Shown here in pieces: positions 47,608 through 59,175 of a DNA stretch of 64,000 nucleotides. Each line of letters starts with the position of its first letter. Position 1 is the first letter of the stretch. Under the pieces are notes generated by a model, which saw only the letters and a list, made by a program, of their open reading frames with translations, was not told the origin of the DNA and searched no databases. The stretch covers positions 16,471,906 through 16,535,905 of the forward strand of contig CM072160.1 in NCBI GenBank assembly GCA_036850595.1, given 5' to 3'. This DNA is from Rhyacichthys aspro (taxonomy: Eukaryota > Chordata > Actinopteri > Gobiiformes > Rhyacichthyidae). Made by a program: the position numbers and the translations under genes.

Positions 47608-49239
47608 TGCATACACAGTGTTTACTTCCTGTCAATGCTTGTGTGTGTGCTCTCTGTTAACTAGGTCTCCCAGGCCAGCCAAAGCAGCATACTTGTCCAA
47701 AGCACTGTACTTTTATGTCAATTTGCTATTTCACAAGGGGCGGAGAACTCACTGTGCCATTCACAATCTCTGCATGGCTCTGGATGGAAAGTTTCTGTGG
47801 CAAAAGCTTCTGCAAATAGATTACGCCAATGCTGCAATCTAAACTTCAGGGCAGTACCTTAAGCACTCTGCTAAGTCCAATATTAAACGCCCCTAATGCT
47901 CAGCTAAAATCTCTTGATCTGCGTAAGGCTATTGATCAGCATTAGCCTGTTGGTTAAGTCTGAGTAGTTAAGTATGGCACAGTTTGGTGTTTCCACTGTG
48001 CTGTGTGAAAAATAGGTGAGTCAACTACGTAATGAGTGGTGTTATTTAAGTGCAAGCCTTTATTGAGTCTCAGGTGGCATGGTTCGGCAATTGACTTTGA
48101 AGGACAAAAAGAAACTGAGCCAGATATAAGATGGTGTTTGTTGGTTGGGGAATCACAGTTGAGTATTGAATCCCTGCTTGTCAGAGAGCTACAGAGAATA
48201 GCTCGAAACATTGTTAACTGTGATTCCTCTCCTTCCTCTCTCTGGAGAGTTGAACCTCCTTCAGTGGGTTGAAGGTTTTCAGAATAAAACATTACAGTAA
48301 GTTCCATCTGCAATTTTTCTTTTACACAAATCTTAGCATATTTTGCACATGATCATAGAAGATGTATTGTCTTTTGCACTACTTTTTTAATATGTCTCAG
48401 TTTTGTAGTTTGTTTTTTGTTTTTTTAATCCTTTTAACCTATTTTAATGTTTAATATTTTATTATTTTCAAACTTTCATGAGTTCTTATTGAGTCCATTG
48501 TAGCGTTGGCTTCTGAGTAGGCCTGTTGTCATGTTATTGTGTTGTGTTTGTTCTAAAATATGAATTCAAACAACTGCACTTTTTTTTTTCTTTTCTATAT
48601 TTTATGTCACAAACTTGGCTCATGTATATTTTAAACTATCAAACCAAGAGCTGTAAGATACCAACTCTATGTAAAAGTGTGTAAAACTGTTTTTGCTAAT
48701 GAATGCTGGCTCTGTTTTAGAAGACGTACAACATTTAGCAAAACTCATTAAAGAAACAAAACAATCGTTTGTGTTTTTTGAATGTTTAAATCCACTGTTG
48801 GAACCACAGAGAGGGATTATCAAATGTGACACTTTCCACCCATTTATACACACTGAAAACACCTCTGAAAGTGGGTTGTAGTGTGAATAACCATCTGCAC
48901 ATATACTGTAATCAACTGTATACTGCTGGGAGCACACAAAGCAGCACTCACTGAAGTTATCACTTACTGTAATAATGGCATCCTACAAGACTGTAACTTA
49001 AGTGAAGTCCTGTTCATTGGGCTCATATGGCTCACAGCAGAGAACCTGAATTGGTGCAGAAGACTCCCACTGCGGGACAGATTGTGACACTGTCGGCCTC
49101 TGTTGTCTCACTAACTACGTATAAAAATGGCTCAAAGTGAGGGTGACTCAACATTGGCCCAAAAAAAACAATATGACTCGAGACTTAATAAAACAGAAGA
49201 ATGAAGAGCGGCAATAGTAACACACTAACAGAATCGGTT
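47608..49239. other. non-coding; possible repeat-like stretch at 47965-48300
   Basis: GGCACAGTTTGGTGTTTCCACTGTGCTGTG at 47975-48004 has the style of fish GGCACGGTTTG..TTTCCACTG repeats and resembles 49276-49295. The 119-codon minus frame at 47954-48313 and the 78-codon plus frame overlap and have no recognisable features. Confidence 0.35.
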
Positions 49240-49630
49240 AAATTAAATAATTCGTTTTAAAGTTGAAGTTCATCATAGCACAGTTTGGAATGGCAAAACT
49301 TTTTTTTCATAAGGGACAAGAATGAGGGGCAATCAGGTTAAGGTCTGTTTCTATTGGCTTGACTGTGTTTATATAAGAACAAGACAATCTTAGTTTGAGA
49401 TTGCCTTGTTTTTCTTTATCCATGTTTGGCTGTGTATGTAGTGGGATACTTCAAGAACACAATCACATCTCTATATTTTATTTTGGAATGATAAACAATG
49501 GGACTACAGAAAATAAATGAAAAACCTTGTTTTAGAATTGAATTTCTTTGTGGAACGGTTTGGAAAGGCAAACCTTCTGTAGTATAAGACAATCTTAACT
49601 TGAGATTGCTGGGAATTTTTTTTGTTTTTT
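49240..49630. repeat. two related segments, direct duplication about 205 bp apart
   Basis: AGACAATCTTAGTTTGAGATTGC (49382-49404) recurs as AGACAATCTTAACTTGAGATTGC (49587-49609), with 2 differences in 23. Each copy can fold because CAATCT pairs with AGATTG. Upstream of each lies a GTTTGGAA(T/A)(G)GCAAA block (about 49283 and 49560). This suggests a tandemly duplicated repeat unit of unknown class. Confidence 0.65.
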
Positions 49631-50040
49631 TTCTATTTCGTTTTTTTTTTTTTCTGTGTGTGTCTGTACATACTCAGTTGAATAATCAATGGCCGAAATC
49701 AGTACTGTATGGAGTAGTGTTTACAGTCTGACTAATGTTCTTAACAAAATGAATTACTGAGGTCTGGCTCTCAGGGTTTTGAAAAAAAAGAAAACGCTCT
49801 GTATCTGTAGAGAATCTTGTTTGTCTGAGGTTGTGTGTGCACAGTTAGCTTCTTCATCATCGTACGACATCCAATGACAGTAAACAAGTGATGATGGACT
49901 CTGTCATTTGTTCTTTTTATTTGGATTGTCTATGTTCCCTGGCAACGGGTGAAAGGAGGATTAGTAAATGTCTGGTCTTTGAGGTCAAGGATAGAACGAT
50001 GTCATTCACTTTTCTGTCTGACACTTACTGTCTCTCTGTG

Positions 50041-50041
<1 letters not shown>
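49631..50041. other. non-coding; T-rich tract at 49617-49654
   Basis: T-rich simple sequence, then ordinary non-coding DNA leading into the CA array. Confidence 0.5.

Positions 50042-50091
<50 letters not shown>
50042..50091. repeat. (CA)25 microsatellite, perfect
   Basis: Fifty bases of uninterrupted CA followed by ATACATACA. It is the longest dinucleotide array in the window and is expected to be length-polymorphic. His-Thr runs in overlapping frames come from it. Confidence 0.97.
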
Positions 50092-50095
<4 letters not shown>

Positions 50096-51699
50096 TACAG
50101 AATTCACACACACATTGCTCTCGTCTGTGCCGTGCCCTGGTCCACCTGGTTTAAAATGCAAAGCAGCAGGAGATTAAAAGCCACAGTTCTGCCTGTCCAT
50201 CTCACACTGTCATTTCTGTTTAAAAAACACATTTTGTTATGTCAGGCTCAAGTCAATAATGTTGCTCAGGAGATGGAGCAATAGCAGACAAAGACTCAGA
50301 AGGTAAAAGGAAAGATGGTCTGACTGAAAGAGTGTAGGTGTTAAGTAAAGATCATTTATTCCTTCCATTATACTGCTATTATACTAAAACAATGCTGGGA
50401 TGCATAGCAATTCTGATTTAAATATGCTTTAAATGTTAATTGTTTGTTGGTCAGCTATGTACAATTAATATAATGAGATGAGAATAAAGGCAGGCTTGAC
50501 GTTGTGAGAGTGGCGTCAGATCACTGCAGTGCAGTAAAGCGGATTATGCGCCTGAGGGGGCTGTAGTTTAAAGCTGTCAGAACAGGTAGAGCAGACAACT
50601 GCTGCAGGCGCTGGACTATGTTCAATTATTGATCATAATCCTGTAATATAGACATAATTCAAGTATCTAATTCAACTGAATGGAAAGTAAACAACCCCTG
50701 CACTTACTTTGGAATGAAATCTACATTGTATTGAAAGAAGCCTGGTAGAATAGAATGGTATGCATGAGGTCTCTAATTTTGATAAACAGTAGCCATGTTT
50801 GTTGATAACAAATAGAACTCACTTGGACCTGTGTAACACATTGACATATGTGTCAAATACATAGATTTCCACTCTTACAATCAACCCCACAACTAACAAT
50901 GGCTGATTAATGAAGATGGATTTTTTTTTTTTTTTGCAAGACCCCTGGAGAAAAATAAAGGTTCCTTTGCCATATGTAAGTAATCAAAAGCAAATTTGTT
51001 CAAAAACACAAGCATAAAACCATCAAGTGCTTTAAATGAGTGTCTGGTGTAGATGAATAGTTTAGCCATGTGTCCAGGACTATTCTTTTAAAACTTATTG
51101 ATAAGGAGGTCAATTCAAGCCATTCTCACAATTTGTAAAGTTAACCCCGTTTACAGACCTGCAGCTTGCCTTTTTTGTTTGTTTGTGCCACTTCTCTAGT
51201 GAGCTAAAAATCAAAGTCTGCAATCTTGATGACATTTTACCCAGTGTTACTGCACTCTCTTGATCAACTGACAGTATTATTCAACTCAAATTTACTTGGT
51301 TACTGGAATGCTGTTTGTTTGAGTCTGCTAGCAGTGGTGCTCCTCAGGTTGGGGATCAGCTCTCTCTCTCTCTAACCTTTATTATTTCAGATTAAAAGAT
51401 TTTTAACTGAAACAAAATCTGCATTATACTGACGGTATTATTGTTTGTTCTTGTCCAGAAGAGTGACTGACTATTTAAAAAGGGTTACGTATTAAAAATA
51501 GTATGCTGCTCTATTGTGAGGGAAAGGTAAAACTGGCTTGATACTATAATGCGGAAACCAAGTTCACAGCTTATCTTGGTGAATCATAGCATCGTTAAAA
51601 CACCAAAAAACAGTCTGTCTCATTTGCACACTGTTACAAAAGCGTTTGAACTCATTGTTACTTCTATCAGATGGCTTCCTTCTAATAAATACTTCTTTT
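50092..51699. other. non-coding; (CT)7 at 51360-51373, T run near 50920-50935
   Basis: No supported gene. The stretch 50490-50620 is CpG-bearing and non-repetitive. Confidence 0.45.
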
Positions 51700-52560
51700 A
51701 ACAGTGACTGCAGTTGTAAAAGTGTGAAAGTGCGCCCTGGCCCATTGCCTTTGTCCCGTCCAGAACCCCTGCTGATATAAGCCCTGTGCTTTACACAGAC
51801 AGCCTGTCGTTTTTTATGATGAAACCAGATAAGATTTAGAGAAGAATCTGAGAAGAAGTGGGAAGAGGGATGGGTTTCTTTCTCCGGTGACATTGCAGTC
51901 GAGGAACTACAACGTCCGATTTTCATTCCAGGAACAGAAAAACTCGAGGGAGGCTGAGTTATGGACGTGACAAGAGACAGTGTTTTATGCCCGTAATTTG
52001 CTTTGTGTCTATCTTTGTCCATCTCTACGGCACTCGTGTCCTCGCCTGTCGCCCTGACATGTTTCCTTGTCTGCTTTTGGATCGTCGCGTCGGCCTGCTT
52101 CAGCGATCCATCTTCCCGTTAGTCTGTTTGTCTTTCTGATCGCCCCTGTTTCATTGTGTACCTTGGTCTTTATGCCTGTCACAAGTTGAAGAAGTGCCAT
52201 GTAATTCTCTTACATCCACCATCGACTAGCCGCCCCAATAATGGATGCAACGTTCAGGTCCCTGGACAATGTGACTCATTCATATGATCTATGCTTTATC
52301 TACCTTTGTCTCTTTTCCTATTCCTTCAGTGCCGCCCGTATCGAGTGCACCTCTCTCTGTCTCGGAATTGACTTTACATTTGTGGTGTCATTAGATGCCT
52401 TTGTTGCCCGATCATTTTGTTGTTCTTTATGTGGGATAGTTTTATGGGCTGTCCCCTGGCCTGTGCAACAGCCACGCTCATGATACATGCAGATAATTAT
52501 CCAGTAGCAATTGTCTCTCAGATGGTCAATAATAAGATGACATTAAGCTGATGGAGTGGA
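51700..52560. promoter_or_regulatory. candidate regulatory cluster; 152-codon minus frame unresolved
   Basis: Long complex segment without repeats, CpG-richer at 52030-52100 (GATCGTCGCGTCGGCC at 52080-52095). A 152-codon minus frame (51564-52022) covers part of it. Its translation is Ser/Lys/Arg-rich with no recognisable motif, and the plus strand carries an 80-codon frame at 52241-52483. I judge both to be chance frames in stop-poor sequence, but this is the second longest frame of the window and could be tested against transcripts. Confidence 0.25.
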
Positions 52561-55030
52561 GGTGTATACTGTGTTATTGCCTGCCTTTAGGGATTTACAT
52601 GAGAACATACACTGCCAGGCCTCATCAGATGAATGTAAGAAACAAGGAGGTTGGATAAAACAGTGATGTGAAGAGGTATGTGGTCGTCAGTGTGGACATG
52701 AATCTGTACGCCTATGTTATTCATGAAGGAGGTAAACAGAACGACGCGGAGGATGAAAAAAATATGACAATCATATAGTGGCACATTACACAAGCCCTTG
52801 AGGTGCATAGGAAAGCTATGTTCTATCATTTGTTTCGAGTGTTATTCATGGTACATTTGATGGATGGATGTGAAGTGGTAATGTTCGCTCATTAGAGACC
52901 TGTCATTTACATACAGTAGAGTGGGCTTGTGTATACAGTGTAATGCAGGCATAGAGGGTATGAGGGAGACATGACATAAAATAGGAAAGCTTGGTTGTTG
53001 AAAGAGAACCAAAATTGAGCTTTGAAAATTGTCTCCTTGAATCCTTCATCTCTTTCATTTTCTGGATTATTTACAAATTCATTCATAGTCGCGTCATAAG
53101 GATAATAGATGCTGTTTGCTATTATGTGTCTAAGAAAAGAAAAGACAAGGCCAGAGTATGGCACAATGCACTTGATACATAACAGTTTGTTGTTGAAGGG
53201 AGAACAGTAAGAATAGAAAAAGAACATTCAAATGGGGGGAAATGAGGTGGCCGTGGGGCAAATGTGGTGATTGTATGATTGTAACTTTATCAACTGCTGC
53301 GTGTCATTGTGGTTAATGTGCAATGATGACTGCTGTAAACTCACAGTAGACTGTTACATCTCAATATGTGTCTTATGTCAGTTGTATGTTGATATATATG
53401 TTGTCATGAGAGGGTAACATGCCAGATACTTACAAATACTTCGTGGGGTATCTACAATGAATAGAAAAGCTTAGGTGCATGAGTAATACTGAGTTAAAAT
53501 AAGTTATTCTGTTTTGGAAAAGCATCAAAACAACCTTGATTTGACATATCGGAGTCATTTTGTTGCCATGTATTTTCTGGTTAAAAAATAAAATAATCTA
53601 ACCCTTGCATGTAATACATTTGTCAGTTAATTTCAGACTCTTTGTTAATGCAAGAGACTGATTCACCGATTGGCTGAATAAGTATGTTTTCTTTATTGTT
53701 GCATCACTTCATCACTTTTGGGCTTCAGGCTAAAGTCCCATTAAATAAATAATATTTTCTTAGGCTAAAGAAGAAAATGTAAGAAAAAGAAAAATGATAA
53801 ATCTTTTGGGTGTCTTTGCTGCTAAATAATAGCAACAACCTGAGTCATTCCAACTATCTTTTCATTTATTTATTATGCCTTTTGAGAAGCGAGAGGCAGT
53901 ACACACTCAAAATATTCAGAATTTAATGGAAGATTTCACTTTCATCTGAAGTCAACATGGATAAAAGAAGAAATATACAACATCTTTATAATATAGTGGC
54001 TACAATGACGTACAGATTAGTTTTTACTTTGAGGCTGACTTTGAATTGTCTTAAATTGTCTAAAAAACATTGAGGAAAGCAGTGATCCTGTGTCTCCTGT
54101 CAGCTCCTGTATTCATCTGAAGTCATCTGCAGATATGTTTACAAGACATTACATGGACTAAAGGCATCACCTGACCTTCAAATAACTTTCATTGTTTAGA
54201 TGAAGTCATTTATGCTACTGAGGCAAATATGACACACCATGATAAGATATAACAGTTTTTAATTATTGCTTTATCGTGTTTTCTTATTTGGCAGTCAACA
54301 CCAAAATCTAAAATCTGACCTGTTGCCTCTGAAGATGACTTATTGCTCGTCTGTTTCTTCCTCTTTATCCAAAAGTGTCTTAATTGTGTTATTGATCCAA
54401 ATGTCAAATCTGCCTTATTCTTGGTTTTTGTCTCGTGACATATCTTATCAAGTGTGGTCTGGGTTTAAGCATTTGTTAAAAGTTTCTTGTTTTTGTGACA
54501 GTGAGAATTTAACAGATGTGTGTAATGTTTAGTGTTGCTGAGAATATGTAGTAAACTGAACTTCAGCTCCTTGGATGTCAAGCTTCAAACTGTGTGGAAT
54601 TATTGTGACAGAGTTGAATCAAATGCAAGTACAAACTTTTCATTTAAACTTAAAGTGGTTACGTTGAGGCTCATTCATTCATTGAGCATGTAATTGTAAG
54701 AGTGCGTGTATTTTAACATATTACATTGACGACTTTCTGTAGCAAATATTTGTTTGTGTGTATTTGCCCAAACATTACTGTAAACAAAATTGCAATATAA
54801 TATATGACATGGTACATCTCATATTTTAATAACCAGGCTTAAACATATCACTAATTTTAATCAAAGTTGGATTTAATTTCAGTTTTCCAAATATTTTCTA
54901 AATCGAGATGCCATGATCAAGTGTAATTAATTATTTTTTTAATAGAAAATAATAAATTACCCACATGATCTCGCTAAACAGCACACACAGGGACCATCTT
55001 TTATGTGCTGATTGCGTAATAAAGACCCAT

Positions 55031-55031
<1 letters not shown>
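52561..55031. other. non-coding, no supported feature
   Basis: AT-rich. TTCATCTGAAGTCA occurs at 53940-53953 and at about 54112-54125, probably by chance or as a relic of a repeat. Opposite-strand frames of 106 and 63 codons near 52907-53227 overlap each other. Confidence 0.45.

Positions 55032-55065
<34 letters not shown>
55032..55065. repeat. (CA)17 microsatellite
   Basis: Perfect CA run, then AGACCTGCACTCAGG at the start of a complex segment. Confidence 0.95.
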
Positions 55066-55068
<3 letters not shown>

Positions 55069-55350
55069 CTGCACTCAGGCAGTGCATCTATCTCAGTGAG
55101 GCTTCATTACGGCTGATATGTCGGCCAAGCACTGCTTTATATTTAATAGTGATAAATATAGTCGACTCTTCATCGCTGTTTTAGGACACGGGGCATATAT
55201 CAAGCAAGAAAAATGATGCGTATAAATAGTGGGTTTATAGTCTTTATCCCATCACCTCTGTTGTACGTAAATGATTGATGCTGTTGCTTAGAGGACAATA
55301 CACAGCTTGACTTAAGAGCTGTTTAATGGCACTAAAAATATTATTTAGCA
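55066..55350. promoter_or_regulatory. candidate conserved noncoding element
   Basis: Complex sequence with a PBX-type TGATTGAT (55272-55279), GTACGTAAATGATTG, TTATTTAG and GGCTGATATGTCGGCC. There is no repeat signature and no credible frame. The arrangement is enhancer-like; this is inference from texture and motifs. Confidence 0.33.
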
Positions 55351-57224
55351 AATTTAAATGATGCTCAACCGTGTACTACAAAGAAATAATGGTTCCTTTT
55401 AAGAAGAGGAAATTATTCCTATTGAGCCTTGTTTGCTTCTCAGTGGGTGACTTATTTTATTCCTGTTTTGACCAAGTGGCATCTTTCAAGAGAAAATGCA
55501 GCTCGTACCATATTTCATATTTATGTATAGTGCACAAAAATAGCAAAAAGAAAAAATAGTGTGATTTCGTACAGTACAGTGTGGTTTATAAGTACTTGAG
55601 GGTTAATAATATATATACACTACAGCATAATGACACCACACTGCCAGACTGGTCTAAAATAAGGCGAGGTCTGGCAGATTTAAAAAGCATTAACCCAATA
55701 ACAAACTAACACATGATCAAGTGACTTAATAATAACCAGAGAGTGGAAAGATGGATGTCTCTGTCATCAGATTGAGACTTTATCCATGTAACCCAGTCAA
55801 AATGCTACTGTGAACCCCTAGTCATTTCTCGGAGGGCTCCCTGGCTCAAGGTGAAGGGGTCGTCGCAGCCACAGACCAATAGGACTTTCATACTGAACCA
55901 AAAAAAAAAAACAGGTTCCAAATTCTAGGCCAAAAAGGAAAGAGTGAAACTGATCTAAACGTAACAGAAATGTAAACAATTACAACATAACAGCCACAAA
56001 AATAGTTTGTTGCCTCTGTTAGATGCTCATAGTCAATGAATTCACCTCCATATGCTATTTGAACAACAGGTATGGTGGTTGCACGTGCACTGATCAAAAC
56101 AGAATTGTCTTGGAGAAAAGTAGTATCATTATACAGTTGTCGTGATTGCTACAACTCATTTAGCTTGAAAAAATTACACAAACCTTCGGAAAAACTATGT
56201 CATTACCCACTGGCGGGCTGTGTGTTTTATTTTATTTATTTATTATTCCGTTTTCTTAATCCACATTCTTAGAAATTGCTGGCATGTTTACCACGCTACT
56301 GCATCTAAATGAAAGGAAATGAGCTTCATGGAAAAGTGTAAATTCAAGCAGACTGATGTGTAAAGCTTATATTAGAGACAGGGTTTTAAATCACCACAAA
56401 TCTGTCTCCGAAGGATGAAAACATTAAGCACAATTTTTTGCAAACAAAATTTAATTTGCTTATGCAATAAACTGACTTTTGATCCCGAGACGCCGCTTTC
56501 TCAATAAAATGGAGTCTGTTGTTAATTAAGGCAAGACTACGCAATGAAAATAAATCTGTAAATATATATCCTAACTTAACAATAGTGTCTTAGGCCATCC
56601 TTAAACAGTCCAGATAATTAAAAGTACTTCAGTTTGACAGATTTCTGCTTCTTATCCCTCTGTCTGCATCCCTCGGATTGTGACTATCTTTTTTTAGTGG
56701 GCAGACCAACACAATTACCCAGAGTCCAGAAGGCGCTGGGCAAAGCAGCTGGAAAGATAGAGATACACAGTTCTGACTGGAAGACAGGTTAATCATTTTT
56801 TCTGTAATCTTTCTCTGTAAAAATACAGAAATTGCTGGTTACCATTTGTAAACATGAGCTTTTTGCTCATTTTGGCAAAGGAGGTTAAGTGTATTTTCAA
56901 TGGACGAAAGGACATTAGCCAAAAAGAAATCTGTAGAACTTGATATTGGCAAAAGGCCACAAGTGCAGTCAGTAGAATATTGACTCTGTAAAACCTGCAT
57001 GTAATTACTTTTAGTGTAACTGTGTAATTTAGTGTTTGACTTGTGTGTTTGTGTGAGCTGTATCTATTAGATTACTGTAACCAACAATTCCATCTTTAGG
57101 TGGTGAGCACTATGCATAATTATTGACACTGACATACCTAAAAGGAAGAAGATGTATGATGATGTAGATGTACAATATTACAATACAATGCGGTATCAGA
57201 TACTTTATCCATAAATGTCAAAGT
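55351..57224. other. non-coding; A run at about 55899-55911
   Basis: AT-rich. The stretch 56420-56640 is complex (TTGATCCCGAGACGCCGCTTTC) and may be functional noncoding DNA. Frames are at most 69 codons. Confidence 0.42.
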
Positions 57225-57690
57225 TGCCAAAGGGGGTTAGACCCTTATAACTCCGCTGGAGCGCCGGCGCCCCAGCGCCGCAGCATCAGTATTTTGCTGA
57301 ATAGCTCTAAAACTACACAACAGAACTTAATGGGGAAAATTGTGTTTAGAAGCTTACCTTTTCGGCAATCTACAGTGGGCTCGGGGCAATTATATCCTTT
57401 CGAGAAAGTTTTCAATTCAGCCGTTAAGCGCGGCGTTTTTTTCCGGAAACTTCGTTCAGTAAATCCACCACGTTAACGCTGTCATAATGCGATTATTTAT
57501 GACATTTTGTGATCAAAACGTGTAAATCATGATAGCGGACCTCCATTTTGAGGCTTGACGTAAACAATGATGACTTCTGGCCGGACTTTTGACCAATCAG
57601 ATTCGCCCAATTCTTCTTCTCCTGTTGTTAAGAGGTTAGCATCCAATCAGAAGTAGCCAAAGATCATCTTGAGAGAAGAAAGTTCACTAC
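57225..57690. promoter_or_regulatory. CpG-rich, promoter-like patch of unknown origin
   Basis: CpG density jumps against the flanks. 57251-57282 alone carries six CpG and includes the perfect 10-bp palindrome GCGCCGGCGC (57261-57270). 57421-57480 carries about eight. Downstream are TGACGTAA (CRE-type, 57556-57563) and two CCAATCAG boxes whose CCAAT cores start exactly 50 bp apart (57593 and 57643). A short ATG frame begins at 57711. It may be an unmethylated CpG island or promoter, or the regulatory end of a relatively young transposon whose ends I could not find. It is clearly anomalous; its identity is unresolved. Confidence 0.4.
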
Positions 57691-57710
57691 CAGTATCGAA
57701 AAGAAAGTTT

Positions 57711-57848
57711 ATGGCTAAAAGAAACAACACAACCTTTGCCGATAAAAATGTACACAAGCTTCATTCACAAGCTTTACAGAGTGTATGGCACGCACTTATT
57801 GCGCATTTTGAATGCGCATGTGGCACATGTATATTTAATTTACTCTGA
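57711..57848 (+). other. 45-codon open frame downstream of the CpG-rich patch
   Basis: ATG at 57711, stop TGA at 57846. The start MAKRNNTTFADKN is basic and polar and the end carries Cys residues (ECACGTC). I do not recognise it. Its position 60-120 bp after paired CCAAT boxes and a CRE-type site is what a truncated transposase or a small gene first exon would show, but a frame this short is expected by chance. At 57800-57818 a perfect 8-bp inverted repeat (TGCGCATT / AATGCGCA, loop TTG) lies within it. Confidence 0.12.
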
Positions 57849-58605
57849 TTTTAAACTTTTATAAAATTTCATTGCATTTAATTTAATTTTTTTTTTGCTT
57901 TTTAATTCATGTTTTTCCTTTTGTGCAAAGCAGTCCTGTTGGAATTTTTTGCAATATATTTTTTGCACATACTTTCCAATACATAATGCACTAATCTGAA
58001 GGGTATTCACCTTTATTTTTCATGTTGGTTGATCTGTTGGCATAAGTAGCTGGTGCCACCTTTTCTGGTTATCCAACAAAAAAGCGGGTCCTTGCTGGAG
58101 TTTTGACAGTCTGCTAACAGCGCGGTTGGGTATAAGGCCTGAACCGACGAACAGATTGTGAACACTGATGAACAGCATGCTTGCCTTGAACCTGTGGAGA
58201 CAGTGTAACACGGTGTATGTGTTTTACTGCCTTGAGTGGATGAGTGTATTTGTGCACATGTGTTATGGTTCCAACTCAAGAAATGCCAGATGGCAGGGTC
58301 AAGCTGGAGCGGAATGTTGTCTTTATTGTTAGCTTAGTTTCTCTACTGGTGTTGCAAGTTAGATTAAAAATAATGGACAAATACCGCTTTGAAATAATCA
58401 CTGCCCAACTTCTAAAAATGGTATCTTTAACATTCATGCCAACTCATGGTAAATTGCTATATGACACTTACTTCATTGTCTGCCTATAATATACATTTTC
58501 TACAATAAAATATGTTATCAGGGCATGCCTCATAGCTTTGTGTTACAATGTAATAATGTGTATTTGAACACGGCAGACCATTTTTTTACAGAAATCTCTC
58601 TGGAC
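57849..58605. other. non-coding; minus frame at 58013-58279 not recognised
   Basis: AT-rich start, then a more complex stretch at 58020-58280 with an 88-codon minus frame and a 63-codon overlapping frame. No domain is evident. Confidence 0.4.
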
Positions 58606-58609
58606 ATGT

Positions 58610-59175
58610 AGAAAAGACAAGACATTTATTTTTGTGTAGACCAAAATCACACAAATATATCACAACAAAGCCAATGTCTCAACTTAACAATAGGTGATTG
58701 GCATTGTTGAGGATGTCAAATACTAATGAATCATAGAGAAGTATAATACAACAAATAAATTAAATTAAAGTTTAGAGCTTACCTTACATTTTTGGAGTTT
58801 AAGGTTGACTGTCGTGATCCTGTAATTATCTCCACCTCGTTAAAAATTGCATTGAAGCATTGTCAACATTTATGGTATTTTGCAATGGAATAACTCATTT
58901 CCTTTGTTTATTTCCTTAGCCCTTTGTTGTTGACGTCAGTGTCAACCAATGGGAGCGCTCCTTTTTAGTGGAAGCGAGCTGTGATTGGTAAAAATCCTGC
59001 TGTGGGCTGATCATTCTCATCTACTAAAACCCTTAATTATAAAGCCAAGATCACGTCTTAAGGTCTTATTTTTTCACAGATGATTACTGTTACAATAAGC
59101 GTTAGCTAATTAAACTGTCAAATAAATGCCACAGTAAAATAAAAAAAAAAAAAAACAGGTAATGGACTTCCAAGA
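58610..59175 (+). mobile_element. family A element, copy 4
   Basis: The left part (GACCAAAATCACACAAATAT near 58639) aligns loosely with copy 3. From AAAGTTTAGAGCTTACC (58768) onward the match is continuous: GTGATCCTGTAATTATCTCC, CCTCGTTA, TTGAAGCATTG, CAATGGAATAACTCATTTCC, CAACCAATGGGAGCGCTCC, GCTGTGATTGGT, CTGCTGTGGGCTGATCATTC, TTATAAAGCC, ACGTCTTAAGGTC, CAGGTAATGGACTT. It contains a perfect CRE (TGACGTCA, 58931-58938) just before the CCAAT core (58945-58949). Copies 2 and 3 have lost that CRE by mutation or deletion. An A run at about 59139-59153 expanded near the right end. The terminal TTAA is mutated to CCAAG. Confidence 0.75.

Noticed and set aside
47249..47635. 128-codon minus frame with a Cys-Val run
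   Set aside because: The run is the CA microsatellite in translation.
47954..48313. 119- and 78-codon overlapping frames
   Set aside because: Opposite-strand overlap, no protein-like features, and a repeat-like phrase at the left edge.
51564..52022. 152-codon minus-strand frame
   Set aside because: No recognisable motif, no splice context and no neighbouring exons; kept only as something to test against transcripts.
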